Below are positions 1 through 8,574 of a DNA stretch of 64,000 nucleotides, piece by piece. Position 1 is the first letter of the stretch. Every line of letters starts with the position of its first letter. A program made the position numbers and the translations under genes. The stretch comes from Streptomyces albipurpureus (GTDB taxonomy: Bacteria; Actinomycetota; Actinomycetes; Streptomycetales; Streptomycetaceae), in assembly GCF_023701525.1 (NCBI RefSeq), contig NZ_JAMQAW010000026.1, forward strand, positions 103,232 to 167,231, given 5' to 3'. The notes under the pieces were generated by a model. The model was not told the DNA's origin. It was given only the letters and a program-made list of their open reading frames with translations, and made no database searches.

Positions 1-36
1 GACCTCGCGGATCAGCCGCCGATCGCGCCCGCGGCC

Positions 37-981
37 CTAGCCCACCGCGTCACGCACGACATCGGGCCGGTCGGTGATGATGCCGTCCACGCCGAACTCG
101 CTCATGCGCACCGCCGTCGCCGCGTCGTTCACGGTCCAGGTGTTGACCCTCAGACGCTTGCCGTGTGCGCCCTTGAGACGGTGTACGGCGGCCACATAGT
201 CGGCCGTGATCGAGGAGGCCGCCGGATTGATCTGGTCGGTGAACGACGCGTACGCGGGCAGATCGGCGACCGGCGGGGTGCCGAGGAAGCCGGTGATGAC
301 GTCCGGCCGTTGGCGATGCACGGCCCGCACACTGTCAGCGCTGAAGTTCTGCATGACCAACCTGCCCTTGATGTGCGAACGGTCGAGCCAGCCCTCCTGG
401 CGGAGCACATCGAGGGTCTCCTTCTCGATGGCCGGATAGAGCTCGGGCCGCTTGATCTCCAGCAGCAGCTTCTGGTCGTTGCGGTCGACCCGGTTCAGAT
501 ACTGCCTGAGGGTCGGCACCCGAAGACCGGCCCACTCCTTGCCGAACCAGCTACCGGCGTCCAGGGTGGCGATTTCGGCGGCGGAGAAGTCCCGCACCCG
601 CCAGGGGGCGCGCTCGGGAAAGCGCTGCTCGACATCCGTGGTCCTGGCCAGGGTCTCGTCATGGACGACGATGAGTGCGCCGTCCCGGGTGCGCTGGACG
701 TCGTTCTCGACCCAGGTGAAGCCCATGTCATCGGCGAGGTCAACGGCCGCGAGGGTGTTCTCGGGCGCGTAGGCGGATGCGCCCCGATGGGCGATCACCT
801 GCGGCTCACCCTGCCGTTCTGCGGTCGGTGCGGTCGGTGCGGTCGGTGCGGTCGGTGCGGTCGGTGCGGTCGGTGCGGTCGGTGCGGAGGGTTGCTCTGC
901 CTGGGCCACCGGGCCGGACGCGAGTGCCGCGCCGACGGTGAGCAGGACGACGGCGGTCGCGGTGAGGGGACGTGCGGACAC
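37..981 (-). CDS. Secreted glycerophosphodiester phosphodiesterase family protein
   Basis: Hydrolyses glycerophosphodiesters to sn-glycerol-3-phosphate and an alcohol; probably acts outside the membrane in phospholipid or teichoic-acid turnover. The GTG start at 981 is chosen because AGGAG lies six bases before it and a normal signal peptide follows (charged MSARP, hydrophobic core, cleavage near VAQA). Seven APT tripeptides follow the signal, then the GDPD domain to the C terminus. Family motifs are visible: HRG at about residues 65-67, PENT at 73-76, END, and the second catalytic histidine in VVHDE. The mature domain (about 250 aa) has normal family length. An upstream in-frame ATG at 1047 would add 22 unlikely residues. 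It is divergent from the MHYT gene. The family call is firm; the physiological substrate is inferred. Confidence 0.88.
   Translation of the reverse strand: MSARPLTATAVVLLTVGAALASGPVAQAEQPSAPTAPTAPTAPTAPTAPTAPTAERQGEPQVIAHRGASAYAPENTLAAVDLADDMGFTWVENDVQRTRDGALIVVHDETLARTTDVEQRFPERAPWRVRDFSAAEIATLDAGSWFGKEWAGLRVPTLRQYLNRVDRNDQKLLLEIKRPELYPAIEKETLDVLRQEGWLDRSHIKGRLVMQNFSADSVRAVHRQRPDVITGFLGTPPVADLPAYASFTDQINPAASSITADYVAAVHRLKGAHGKRLRVNTWTVNDAATAVRMSEFGVDGIITDRPDVVRDAVG
822..886. repeat. Nine-base tandem repeat inside the GDPD gene
   Basis: About seven perfect copies of GGTCGGTGC (plus strand) encode the Ala-Pro-Thr repeats just after the signal peptide of the phosphodiesterase. The unit is a multiple of three, so copy-number change would alter linker length without breaking the frame. 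Confidence 0.9.
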
Positions 982-1279
982 CTTGGCTCCTGACGTTGTA
1001 CGGGCAGGCGGACGGGCGGGTTCGTACCGCCCCACTGACCCATACATGCCAACGCGGAGTAACGCAGCTCAGTGCGGCTCGGTCTGCGCCTCGGTGGAAA
1101 GCGCATAAATCACTACAGGTAGCACCATCGTGGGGTCTTCACAGGGGTAAATGTCGTCCTAAATGTTTGTCAGATGGAGTGCCGGGCATAGGGTCGCCCC
1201 CTGAAAAGACGTTCCACCAGCGGTCAGGGGCCACCGCCAGGAGTTCGCCTAGACCACATGGAGCGAAGGACGCAACAAC

Positions 1280-2590
1280 ATGCAGGGAACTCTCGACGGC
1301 TTTAGTTATGGCCTTGTCACTCCAGTGGCGGCCTTCTTGATGGCCTGCCTCGGCTCAGCGCTGGGACTGCGCTGTACGACCAGGTCGGTGCGTGGCGAGG
1401 GGTCGTTCAAACCGGGCTGGCTGGTCCTGGGGGCGACCTCGATCGGTTCCGGCATCTGGACGATGCACTTCATCGCCATGATGGGCTTCAGCGTTTCCGA
1501 GACCCCCGTCAACTACGACCGGGCCACCACCTTCGCCAGTCTCGTTGTCGCCATCGTGATGGTCGGCATCGGTATCTTCATCGTCGGATACCGCGGCGCG
1601 ACCGTGATGTCGCTGCTCACCGGTGGCACGATCACCGGCCTTGGCGTGGCCTGTATGCACTATCTCGGTATGGCCGGGATGCGTATGCAGGGAGACATCC
1701 TCTACAGCACGCCCATCGTCGTACTCTCCGTGGTGATCGCCGTCGTCGCCGCCACCGCCGCCCTCTGGGCAGCGGTCTCGGTCCACGGGTTCATGGCGAG
1801 CCTCGGCGCCAGCATGGTGATGGGCGTCGCCGTCACCGGGATGCACTACACGGGAATGGCCGCGGTCAGCGTCCATCTGCACGGGGCGACGGGCAGCGCG
1901 GGCACCGGTGACTCGGCCGCCACCCTGCTGGCCCCCATGCTGCTCGGCCCGACCGTCTTCCTGCTGCTCGCCGGCGTGGTGGTGATGTTCGATCCGCAGC
2001 TGGTGATGGGGGAGCCCGACTGGAAGACATCGGGCCAGAAGGATTCCGGCAAGTCAGGAAGCGCGCCAGAGCGCGTCAACCCGTCCCTGTTCGGGCAGGC
2101 GCCCGACGCCTGGCGGGCCACCGGTGTCCAGCCCGGAGGGCGCGCGGCCGTGGATTCCCAGGCGGCTCAGTGGCCGTCGCTCGCGCCTATCGAATCCGCG
2201 GGGCGATCGGAAACGGCTGGGGGACCGACGCGGGGAGTTGCTGGGGAACCGGATGGGAAATCGACGCAGACGGCGCCCTGGCCGCCGTCGTCACGGCCCG
2301 CCCGGGGCGACGACTGGCCGACCCCTCAAGCCGCTCCATCGGCAGGCTGGGGGGCCGGGGGGCCTGCCCAGGCCATGGACCAGTCGACCTTCGGTCCCGC
2401 CAGCACCAGCCCACCGACGCCGCCCGCCAGCCCCCAGGCGTCCCGCCCCAGCCCGCAGAACCAGGGAGCGCCCTCCGCGCCGCGGGCCGAGGACCGATCG
2501 CCCTCCTTGGCGACGCCGTCCTTCGAGCCGGAGACTCCCTGGCTCCCAACCGCCCGGCAGGATGAGTCGCCCCACACCGGGGCCTGGTAG
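1280..2590 (+). CDS. MHYT-domain integral membrane sensor protein
   Basis: A membrane protein of 436 aa. The first ~235 residues form about seven hydrophobic segments carrying three MHYT-type motifs: MHFI at 62-65, MHYL at 126-129 and MHYT at 188-191. This family is thought to bind copper and to sense a gas such as O2, CO or NO; that function is a family proposal, not visible here. The C-terminal ~200 residues are low-complexity, rich in Pro, Ala, Ser and Gly, with no GGDEF, EAL or kinase domain as found in some MHYT proteins, so an output partner must be separate if there is one. The ATG at 1280 has purine-rich AAGGA upstream. The tail ends about 130 bases before uvrB. Confidence 0.85.
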   Translation: MQGTLDGFSYGLVTPVAAFLMACLGSALGLRCTTRSVRGEGSFKPGWLVLGATSIGSGIWTMHFIAMMGFSVSETPVNYDRATTFASLVVAIVMVGIGIFIVGYRGATVMSLLTGGTITGLGVACMHYLGMAGMRMQGDILYSTPIVVLSVVIAVVAATAALWAAVSVHGFMASLGASMVMGVAVTGMHYTGMAAVSVHLHGATGSAGTGDSAATLLAPMLLGPTVFLLLAGVVVMFDPQLVMGEPDWKTSGQKDSGKSGSAPERVNPSLFGQAPDAWRATGVQPGGRAAVDSQAAQWPSLAPIESAGRSETAGGPTRGVAGEPDGKSTQTAPWPPSSRPARGDDWPTPQAAPSAGWGAGGPAQAMDQSTFGPASTSPPTPPASPQASRPSPQNQGAPSAPRAEDRSPSLATPSFEPETPWLPTARQDESPHTGAW

Positions 2591-2692
2591 CCCGCTATCC
2601 GCGCTCATCGGTGCTGACCAGCACTGATGCGACCTCGCCGACCGCCCGGGCCGCGCCCTCACCGGGCGGCTCGGCGGCCGGATCGGACCCGG

Positions 2693-2715
2693 TTGTCAGT
2701 GCGGGGTCGTACGGT
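2693..2715 (+). promoter_or_regulatory. RecA-NDp-type DNA-damage promoter of uvrB
   Basis: TTGTCAGTG (2693-2701), eight bases, then TACGGT (2710-2715). This fits exactly the TTGTCRGTG-N8-TAnnnT motif described for LexA-independent, damage-inducible promoters of Streptomyces and mycobacterial recA (PafBC-type control in mycobacteria). The ATG of uvrB is seven bases from the end of the -10 element, so transcription should begin at or next to the start codon. Confidence 0.75.
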
Positions 2716-2721
2716 GGATTC

Positions 2722-4845
2722 ATGCGGCCCGTTTCCAAGATCGAACGTTCGGTGGCACCTTTCGAGGTCGTCAGTCCCTTCCAGCCCAGTGGCGACCAGC
2801 CCGCGGCCATCGCGGACCTGGAGCGCCGTGTTCGCGCTGGCGAGCAGGACGTCGTCCTGCTCGGTGCGACCGGCACCGGTAAGTCGGCGACCACCGCCTG
2901 GATGATCGAGAAGCTCCAGCGGCCGACCCTGGTGATGGCCCCGAACAAGACCCTGGCCGCCCAGCTGGCGAACGAGTTCCGCGAGCTGCTCCCCAACAAC
3001 GCGGTCGAGTACTTCGTCTCGTACTACGACTACTACCAGCCCGAGGCCTACGTCCCGCAGTCGGACACCTACATCGAAAAGGACTCCTCGATCAACGAGG
3101 AGGTCGAGCGGCTGCGCCACTCGGCGACCAACTCGCTGCTGACCCGGCGCGATGTGATCGTGGTCGCTTCCGTCTCCTGCATCTACGGCCTCGGTACGCC
3201 GCAGGAGTACGTCGACCGGATGGTGCCGCTCAAGGTCGGCGATGAGATCGACCGGGAACAGCTACTGCGCCGATTCGTCGAGATCCAGTACACGCGCAAC
3301 GACGTCGCCTTCGCCCGTGGCACCTTCCGGGTCCGGGGCGACACCATCGAGATCTTCCCGGTCTACGAAGAGCTCGCGGTGCGGATCGAGATGTTCGGCG
3401 ATGAGATCGAGGCCCTCTCCACACTCCATCCGCTGACCGGCGAGATCATCAGCGAGGACCAGTCGCTCTATGTGTTCCCCGCCAGCCACTATGTCGCGGG
3501 CCCCGAACGACTGGAGAAGGCGGTCAACGGCATCGAGAAGGAGCTGGAGCAGCGGCTGGCCGACCTCGACAAGCAGGGGAAGCTCCTGGAGTCCCAGCGA
3601 CTGCGGATGCGCACCACCTACGACATCGAAATGATGCGCCAGATCGGTTCCTGTTCCGGCATCGAGAACTATTCGATGCACTTCGACGGCCGTGACACCG
3701 GCTCTCCCCCCAACACCCTCCTCGACTACTTCCCCGAGGACTTCCTCCTGGTCATCGATGAATCCCATGTCACCGTCCCGCAGATCGGCGCGATGTACGA
3801 GGGTGACGCGTCCCGCAAGCGGACCCTCGTCGACCACGGATTCCGGTTGCCTTCGGCGCTCGACAACCGGCCGCTGAAGTGGGAGGAGTTCACCAAGCGG
3901 ATCGGGCAGACCGTCTATCTGTCGGCCACTCCGGGCACCTATGAGCTCTCTCGCGGCGACGGCTTTGTGGAACAGATCATTCGACCGACCGGTCTGATCG
4001 ACCCGGAGGTCGTCGTCAAACCCACCGAGGGGCAGATCGACGACCTGGTACATGAGATCCGACTGCGCACCGAGCGCAACGAACGCGTGCTGGTCACCAC
4101 CCTCACCAAGAAGATGGCCGAGGACCTCACCGACTACTTCCTTGAGCTGGGCATCCAGGTCCGCTATCTCCACAGTGACGTCGACACCCTGCGCCGGGTC
4201 GAGCTGCTCCGCGAGCTACGGGCCGGCGAGTACGACGTCCTGGTCGGCATCAACCTGCTCCGGGAGGGCCTCGACCTTCCCGAAGTCTCCCTGGTGGCGA
4301 TCCTCGACGCGGACAAGGAAGGCTTCCTGCGCTCCGGCACATCGCTGATCCAGACCATCGGCCGCGCGGCGCGCAATGTCTCCGGGCAGGTCCATATGTA
4401 CGCGGACAAGATCACTGCCGCGATGGAGAAGGCCATCGACGAGACCAACCGCCGCCGCGAGAAGCAGGTCGCCTACAACACCGAGCGGGGGATCGACCCC
4501 CAACCGCTCCGAAAGAAGATCAACGACATCGTCGCCACCATCGCGCGCGAGGAAGTCGACACGGAGGAACTGCTCGGCACTGATTACCGCAAGCCGAAGA
4601 CGGCATCCGGCAAGGGCGCCAAGGCCCCGGTCCCGGCGCTCGGAGGCAAGGGCAAGGCCGCGGGCAAGGGCGCCAAGCCCACCGACCGACCCGGCGCTGA
4701 ACTCACCGGGATCATCGAGGAGATGACCGAGCGGATGCGGGCAGCCGCCGCCGACCTCCAGTTCGAGGTGGCCGCTCGGCTCCGGGACGAGGTCAGCGAA
4801 CTGAAGAAGGAACTGCGTCAGATGAAGGAGGCGGGCGTCGCCTGA
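2722..4845 (+). CDS. uvrB: UvrABC system protein B (excision nuclease helicase subunit)
   Basis: Damage-verification subunit of nucleotide excision repair: it is loaded by UvrA, opens the duplex with its beta-hairpin, and recruits UvrC. The 707-aa product shows Walker A GATGTGKS at residues 48-55, the aromatic beta-hairpin region (YYDYYQPEAY), the DESH helicase box at 346-349, helicase motif VI (IQTIGRAARN), and the C-terminal UVR domain at about 659-703 that contacts UvrC. A Lys/Gly/Ala-rich linker of about 40 residues precedes the UVR domain. The ATG at 2722 gives the standard N terminus. The longer frame from 2611 would add 37 low-complexity residues and lies upstream of the predicted promoter. 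There is no strong Shine-Dalgarno, consistent with a leaderless message. Confidence 0.98.
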   Translation: MRPVSKIERSVAPFEVVSPFQPSGDQPAAIADLERRVRAGEQDVVLLGATGTGKSATTAWMIEKLQRPTLVMAPNKTLAAQLANEFRELLPNNAVEYFVSYYDYYQPEAYVPQSDTYIEKDSSINEEVERLRHSATNSLLTRRDVIVVASVSCIYGLGTPQEYVDRMVPLKVGDEIDREQLLRRFVEIQYTRNDVAFARGTFRVRGDTIEIFPVYEELAVRIEMFGDEIEALSTLHPLTGEIISEDQSLYVFPASHYVAGPERLEKAVNGIEKELEQRLADLDKQGKLLESQRLRMRTTYDIEMMRQIGSCSGIENYSMHFDGRDTGSPPNTLLDYFPEDFLLVIDESHVTVPQIGAMYEGDASRKRTLVDHGFRLPSALDNRPLKWEEFTKRIGQTVYLSATPGTYELSRGDGFVEQIIRPTGLIDPEVVVKPTEGQIDDLVHEIRLRTERNERVLVTTLTKKMAEDLTDYFLELGIQVRYLHSDVDTLRRVELLRELRAGEYDVLVGINLLREGLDLPEVSLVAILDADKEGFLRSGTSLIQTIGRAARNVSGQVHMYADKITAAMEKAIDETNRRREKQVAYNTERGIDPQPLRKKINDIVATIAREEVDTEELLGTDYRKPKTASGKGAKAPVPALGGKGKAAGKGAKPTDRPGAELTGIIEEMTERMRAAAADLQFEVAARLRDEVSELKKELRQMKEAGVA

Positions 4846-5042
4846 GAGGCGCGCCAGCTGGGGCGCGGGGGAGCGTTGAGCCTGCCGTAGTGGATGGTCC
4901 TTGGGCCGCGCACCAGGTGTGTTGCAAGAACGACACAAAAGCTGGCCAATTGTGCCGCACCGTTGATGTGACTGCGTAGGGTGCTGGACAGCCACCCGTA
5001 TGGGCGGCTGCACATCGACAAACAGGAAGAAGGGGACAGCGC

Positions 5043-5627
5043 GTGACGGTCAACATGACCAAGGGTCAGGCCATCAGCCTGCAGAAGAGCGACGGGGGCA
5101 CCCTCACGGCTGTGCGGATGGGGCTGGGCTGGCAGGCGGCGGCTCGCCGCGGTCTCTTCGGCTCGCGCACCAAGGAGATCGACCTGGACGCGTCGGCTGT
5201 GTTGTTCGCCGACAAGCAGCCGGTGGATGTGGTCTTCTTCCGCCACCTCGTCAGCGACGACGGCTCGGTCAAGCACACCGGTGACAACCTCGTCGGGGGC
5301 GCTGGTTCGGGCGGCGACGACGAGGCGATCCTGGTGGACCTCCAGAGGGTGCCGGTCCACATCGACCAGATCGTCTTCACGGTGAACTCGTTTGGTGGCC
5401 AGACGTTCCAGGAAGTGCAGAACGCCTTCTGCCGCCTCGTCGACGAGACGAACGGCCAGGAGCTCGCGCGCTACACGCTCGATGGGGGCGGCAACTACAC
5501 CGCCCAGATCATGGCGAAGGTGCACCGGGTCAAGGGCACCGACGGCTGGCAGATGACCGCCCTCGGCAACCCGGCCAACGGCAAGACCTTCGAGTACCTG
5601 ATGCCCTCGATCCTGCCGCACCTCTAA
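5043..5627 (+). CDS. TerD-family tellurium/stress resistance protein
   Basis: Cytoplasmic Ca2+-binding TerD-family protein of 194 aa, part of the Ter stress systems linked to tellurite resistance, phage response and cell-surface stress; the biochemical role is unsettled. The calcium-binding signature is intact (GDNL followed by an acidic GGDDEAI segment, about residues 80-97), then ILVDL and VPVHIDQIVF, which is typical TerD. GTG at 5043 has AGAAGGGGAC just upstream. A strong hairpin terminator follows. The next gene also carries a TerD-like domain, and a TerC gene lies 3 kb on, so this is a loose Ter group rather than the full terZABCDE operon. Confidence 0.92.
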   Translation: MTVNMTKGQAISLQKSDGGTLTAVRMGLGWQAAARRGLFGSRTKEIDLDASAVLFADKQPVDVVFFRHLVSDDGSVKHTGDNLVGGAGSGGDDEAILVDLQRVPVHIDQIVFTVNSFGGQTFQEVQNAFCRLVDETNGQELARYTLDGGGNYTAQIMAKVHRVKGTDGWQMTALGNPANGKTFEYLMPSILPHL

Positions 5628-5668
5628 GGCAGACCCGTAGGGCTTCGTCAGCCGTGTACGGCCGGACC

Positions 5669-5704
5669 GGCAGCTCCCGGAGGCATCAGCCACCGGGAGC
5701 TGCC
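5669..5704 (+). terminator. Hairpin terminator after terD-like gene
   Basis: GGCAGCTCCCGG (5669-5680) pairs perfectly with CCGGGAGCTGCC (5693-5704) around a 12-base loop, 42 bases after the stop. There is no T-run, which is usual for Streptomyces terminators. Confidence 0.8.
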
Positions 5705-6008
5705 CGCTTGACGGCCCACCCGCGTACGGCACAGCGGTACGCGCGCCCACGTGTGAGACCGCACCCCGGTGCCGACCGAGTTTCCGCAGTGATCCGCGAG
5801 CGGTAGCGTCACCCGAACGACGGCACGGCACCAGAACGACGGCACACCGGAACGACAGCAGCGGCAGCGCCCAAGAAGTTGATCAGCAGCCGTGGCGGCG
5901 CTCAGGGAACCGATCGGCACCCCGCAGTACACACCCACCCAAACGCCGCGTAGTAGTCCGATGACCGCGCGGAACCAACCACCGCAGAGCACCGAGGGGA
6001 CAAAGGCG

Positions 6009-7991
6009 ATGACGGCCGAGTTGGTCCGGGGGCAGAACCATTCACTGCCCGAAACCCGCCTGGAGATCCGGGTGTCGGCCGGACACCCGGTGCTGGCCTG
6101 TGCCACCTGTTCGGATGAGCAGGGGAACGTACGGGACACGGCGATCGCCCACCCCGGTGCGCCGGAACTCCCCGGAGTCGAGCTGTCGCGCGGCACCACC
6201 GACGCGCCCCGGTTCGCGGTTGATCTGGATGCCGTGCCCACTGCCGTGCATCAGGTGAGTGTGCTCCTCGCCCTCCCCGAAGGCACCGGCGGACCCGGGC
6301 ACTTCGGTGCCACGGCCGCCCCCTTCCTCGCGCTGGTCGGACCGGACGGCACCGAGGTGGTCAGTTTCACCATCACCGGGCTGGAGGCTGAGACAGCGCT
6401 CGTCGCCGTCGAGCTGTACCGCCGGCAGGGAGCCTGGAAGGTACGCGCGGTGGGCCAGGGGTACGCGGGCGGTCTCGCCCAGCTCCTCGGTGATCAGGGA
6501 CTCGCGCGGCCACGGGAGAAGGCCGCCGAGGTCCAGGCGACCGCCGCCCAGCGCTCCCAGCGCACCGAGCCCGCCCAACTGCGCACCACCGCCTCCAGCG
6601 ACGGCGGCTATCCCCTCGCGCCACCGCCCCCGCCGCCGCCCGTCCAGCAGCCACCCGCGGGAGGTGACCCCACCATCCCGCAGGGACTCTCGGCTGCCGC
6701 GGCCACACCCGGCGGCGGCTCTGCGGGCCCCCAGCACAACGCTGCCCAGGACCCTGCGGACGGGCCGGGCGGCCCCATCGACTACGCCCATCCCCGGCGT
6801 CGCTCAGCTCCGCCCCCGCCGCCTCCGGCAGCACCGGCCGCCGAGCCGGGGCAGCCCAACCGTCCGGTTGCCGGAGACGCCACCGGTTGGTCCATGGAAG
6901 AGCGGCTCTACAACCAGATCTGGGGCATGTTCGAGGACCTCGCCCGCTCTGTCGCCGCCTATCGCAGCGCCGCGGAATTCGCCGAGTCCCGGATGGATCG
7001 GGAGCTTGACCAGGCACTGTCCGATCCGCGTAGCCGTATCGGTGGCGCGGGGGACGCCGCCAGGGCGGCCGCCCGTGCCAAGTGCGAGCAGCTGACCGCA
7101 CAGGCCCGCAAGGCTCTCGACCGCGACCTCGCCCAGCTCACCGCCGAGTCCGAGGTCGTCGAGCCCGCTCTACCGCCGGCCTTCGCCCGCTGGGACAACC
7201 CCGTGTGGCACGCCTACCGGGTCCCCATGGACAACCCCATGGCGCTGCGGCTCGGCGACCTCCAGCTACCCGAGACACCGGAACTGCGCATCCCGTTCCT
7301 GGTCAGGCTGCCCCTGGAACGCGGGCTGTGGGTGGATAGCGGGCGCGGCGGCTCGGAAGCCGCGTTGATGCTGGACGAAGCGCAGCTGAAGCGGCTGGCC
7401 ATGGACTGCGCCGTCACCCATGCCGCCCGTCTGCTGGCGGTCTATCCACCTGGTGAGTTCACCGTCCACGCCATCGACCCCGCGGGCACCGCCGCCACCT
7501 CGCTGGCCCCGCTGGTCGAGTCGGGAGTTCTCGCGGGCCCTCCGGCGGCGGGCGCCGTGGGCGTGAGTGAGACCCTCGCGAAACTCACCCAGCGGGTGGA
7601 TCTGGTCACCATGGCCGTGCGCGGTGGGGCTCCGGACGCGCTGCCACCGGATCTCGACACCGCCGAGCAGTTGCTGATCGTCAATGACTTCCCGCACGGT
7701 TTCGACGACCGGGCCGTCACCCAGCTGCGCTATCTCGCCGATGAGGGTCCCTCCGTGGGCGTGCATCTGATGATGGTCGCCGACCGCGAGGACGCCAGCG
7801 CCTATGGGCCGGTGCTCGACCCGCTGTGGCGTTCGCTGCTGCGGATCACGCCCGTCCCGGATGACCATCTGGCCGATCCCTGGGTGCGCCACGCATGGAC
7901 CTACCAGCCGCTCGCGGTGCCGTCCGGCAGCGCGGTGCTGCGTCAGGTCCTTGAGCAGGTCGCCGTAGCCCGGCGCTCCTGGGGGCGCTGA
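6009..7991 (+). CDS. Multidomain protein: degenerate TerD domain, proline-rich linker, FtsK-like C-terminal region
   Basis: A 660-aa protein starting at ATG 6009, where GAGGGG lies nine bases upstream; a GTG at 5892 is possible but adds 39 low-complexity residues. Residues 1-165 align by eye with TerD (AVDLDAVP and VVSFTITGL echo the family), but the calcium ligands are replaced: the GDN and DDE positions read GAP and TTDAP. Residues about 190-300 form a Pro/Ala/Gly linker with runs of six or seven prolines. Next comes a helical stretch (EERLYNQIWGMFEDLARS), then about 250 residues whose pattern (LERGLWVDS, RLLAVYPPGEFTVHAIDP, LLIVNDFPHGF, GVHLMMVADRED) recalls FtsK/SpoIIIE-type ATPases without a recognisable Walker A. 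The function is unknown. The TerD part is fairly sure; the FtsK likeness is inference. Confidence 0.75.
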   Translation: MTAELVRGQNHSLPETRLEIRVSAGHPVLACATCSDEQGNVRDTAIAHPGAPELPGVELSRGTTDAPRFAVDLDAVPTAVHQVSVLLALPEGTGGPGHFGATAAPFLALVGPDGTEVVSFTITGLEAETALVAVELYRRQGAWKVRAVGQGYAGGLAQLLGDQGLARPREKAAEVQATAAQRSQRTEPAQLRTTASSDGGYPLAPPPPPPPVQQPPAGGDPTIPQGLSAAAATPGGGSAGPQHNAAQDPADGPGGPIDYAHPRRRSAPPPPPPAAPAAEPGQPNRPVAGDATGWSMEERLYNQIWGMFEDLARSVAAYRSAAEFAESRMDRELDQALSDPRSRIGGAGDAARAAARAKCEQLTAQARKALDRDLAQLTAESEVVEPALPPAFARWDNPVWHAYRVPMDNPMALRLGDLQLPETPELRIPFLVRLPLERGLWVDSGRGGSEAALMLDEAQLKRLAMDCAVTHAARLLAVYPPGEFTVHAIDPAGTAATSLAPLVESGVLAGPPAAGAVGVSETLAKLTQRVDLVTMAVRGGAPDALPPDLDTAEQLLIVNDFPHGFDDRAVTQLRYLADEGPSVGVHLMMVADREDASAYGPVLDPLWRSLLRITPVPDDHLADPWVRHAWTYQPLAVPSGSAVLRQVLEQVAVARRSWGR

Positions 7992-8420
7992 GGCCGCGCC
8001 CTCGCGGCACTGTGCGGCACTGTGCGGCGCCGTGCGTCGTTTGTAGGATCCGGATCGGGGCACTGGAAGGTGCACACCCGGGCGGGCCGTCGGCAGGGCT
8101 CTCCCGAGTGGGTCCAGGGCCGAGGTCCTGGATGTCGCCGCTGTTGGCAGGCATCGGACCTGCCTCGAAGGGACCACAGCCGAAGGGGGATGGTCCCCCT
8201 CCTGGCAGCGGGGCCACCGGAGTCGGTCATGGTTCTCCGCGGGTCCGGGGACCGGGGCGCAGCGGGTGGTCGGGCAGCGCCGAATGGCGGTGGTGGAGAG
8301 GTGGACGGCATGGGTCGACGGCATGGCGGTGTTGACCAGGATCAAAGCCCTGAACTGGGCATTTGAACCTCCCTTTACCTAACTCTTTACCTTTCCTTGG
8401 GGGCTCCTGTACGCTCCAGT
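7992..8420. other. Gene-free stretch upstream of the terC riboswitch
   Basis: About 430 bases with no convincing gene. The start contains GGCACTGTGC-type short repeats just after the TerD-fusion stop. The end is unusually T-rich for this genome, with TTTACCT occurring twice and a close relative alongside (8374-8396), and is a likely promoter region for the riboswitch transcript. No clear -10/-35 pair could be fixed by eye. Confidence 0.4.
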
Positions 8421-8530
8421 GAGCGGAGGGGAGTATTCCCGACTGCGACGTACCCGTCAGTACGGACCACCATTGGTCCCGGGGCGTCGGCCTGAGCGGC
8501 TAGGACCGCTCGGGTGGAAGAGACCTCCGG
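8421..8530 (+). promoter_or_regulatory. yybP-ykoY (manganese) riboswitch upstream of terC
   Basis: P1 is CGGAGG (8424-8429) with CCTCCG (8524-8529). The conserved L1 sequence GGGGAGTA follows the 5' strand, and AGAGACC precedes the 3' strand; both are hallmarks of this RNA. Two internal hairpins are clear: GGACCA/TGGTCC (8464-8479) and CCTGAGCGG/CCGCTCGGG (around 8491-8514). CCTCCGGC (8524-8531) can instead pair perfectly with GCCGGAGG (8563-8570), which holds the Shine-Dalgarno of terC, giving a simple ON switch when Mn2+ stabilises P1. Confidence 0.82.
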
Positions 8531-8574
8531 CAGCGACGACGCTGATCAAGTAGCCGTACGACGCCGGAGGCGCA

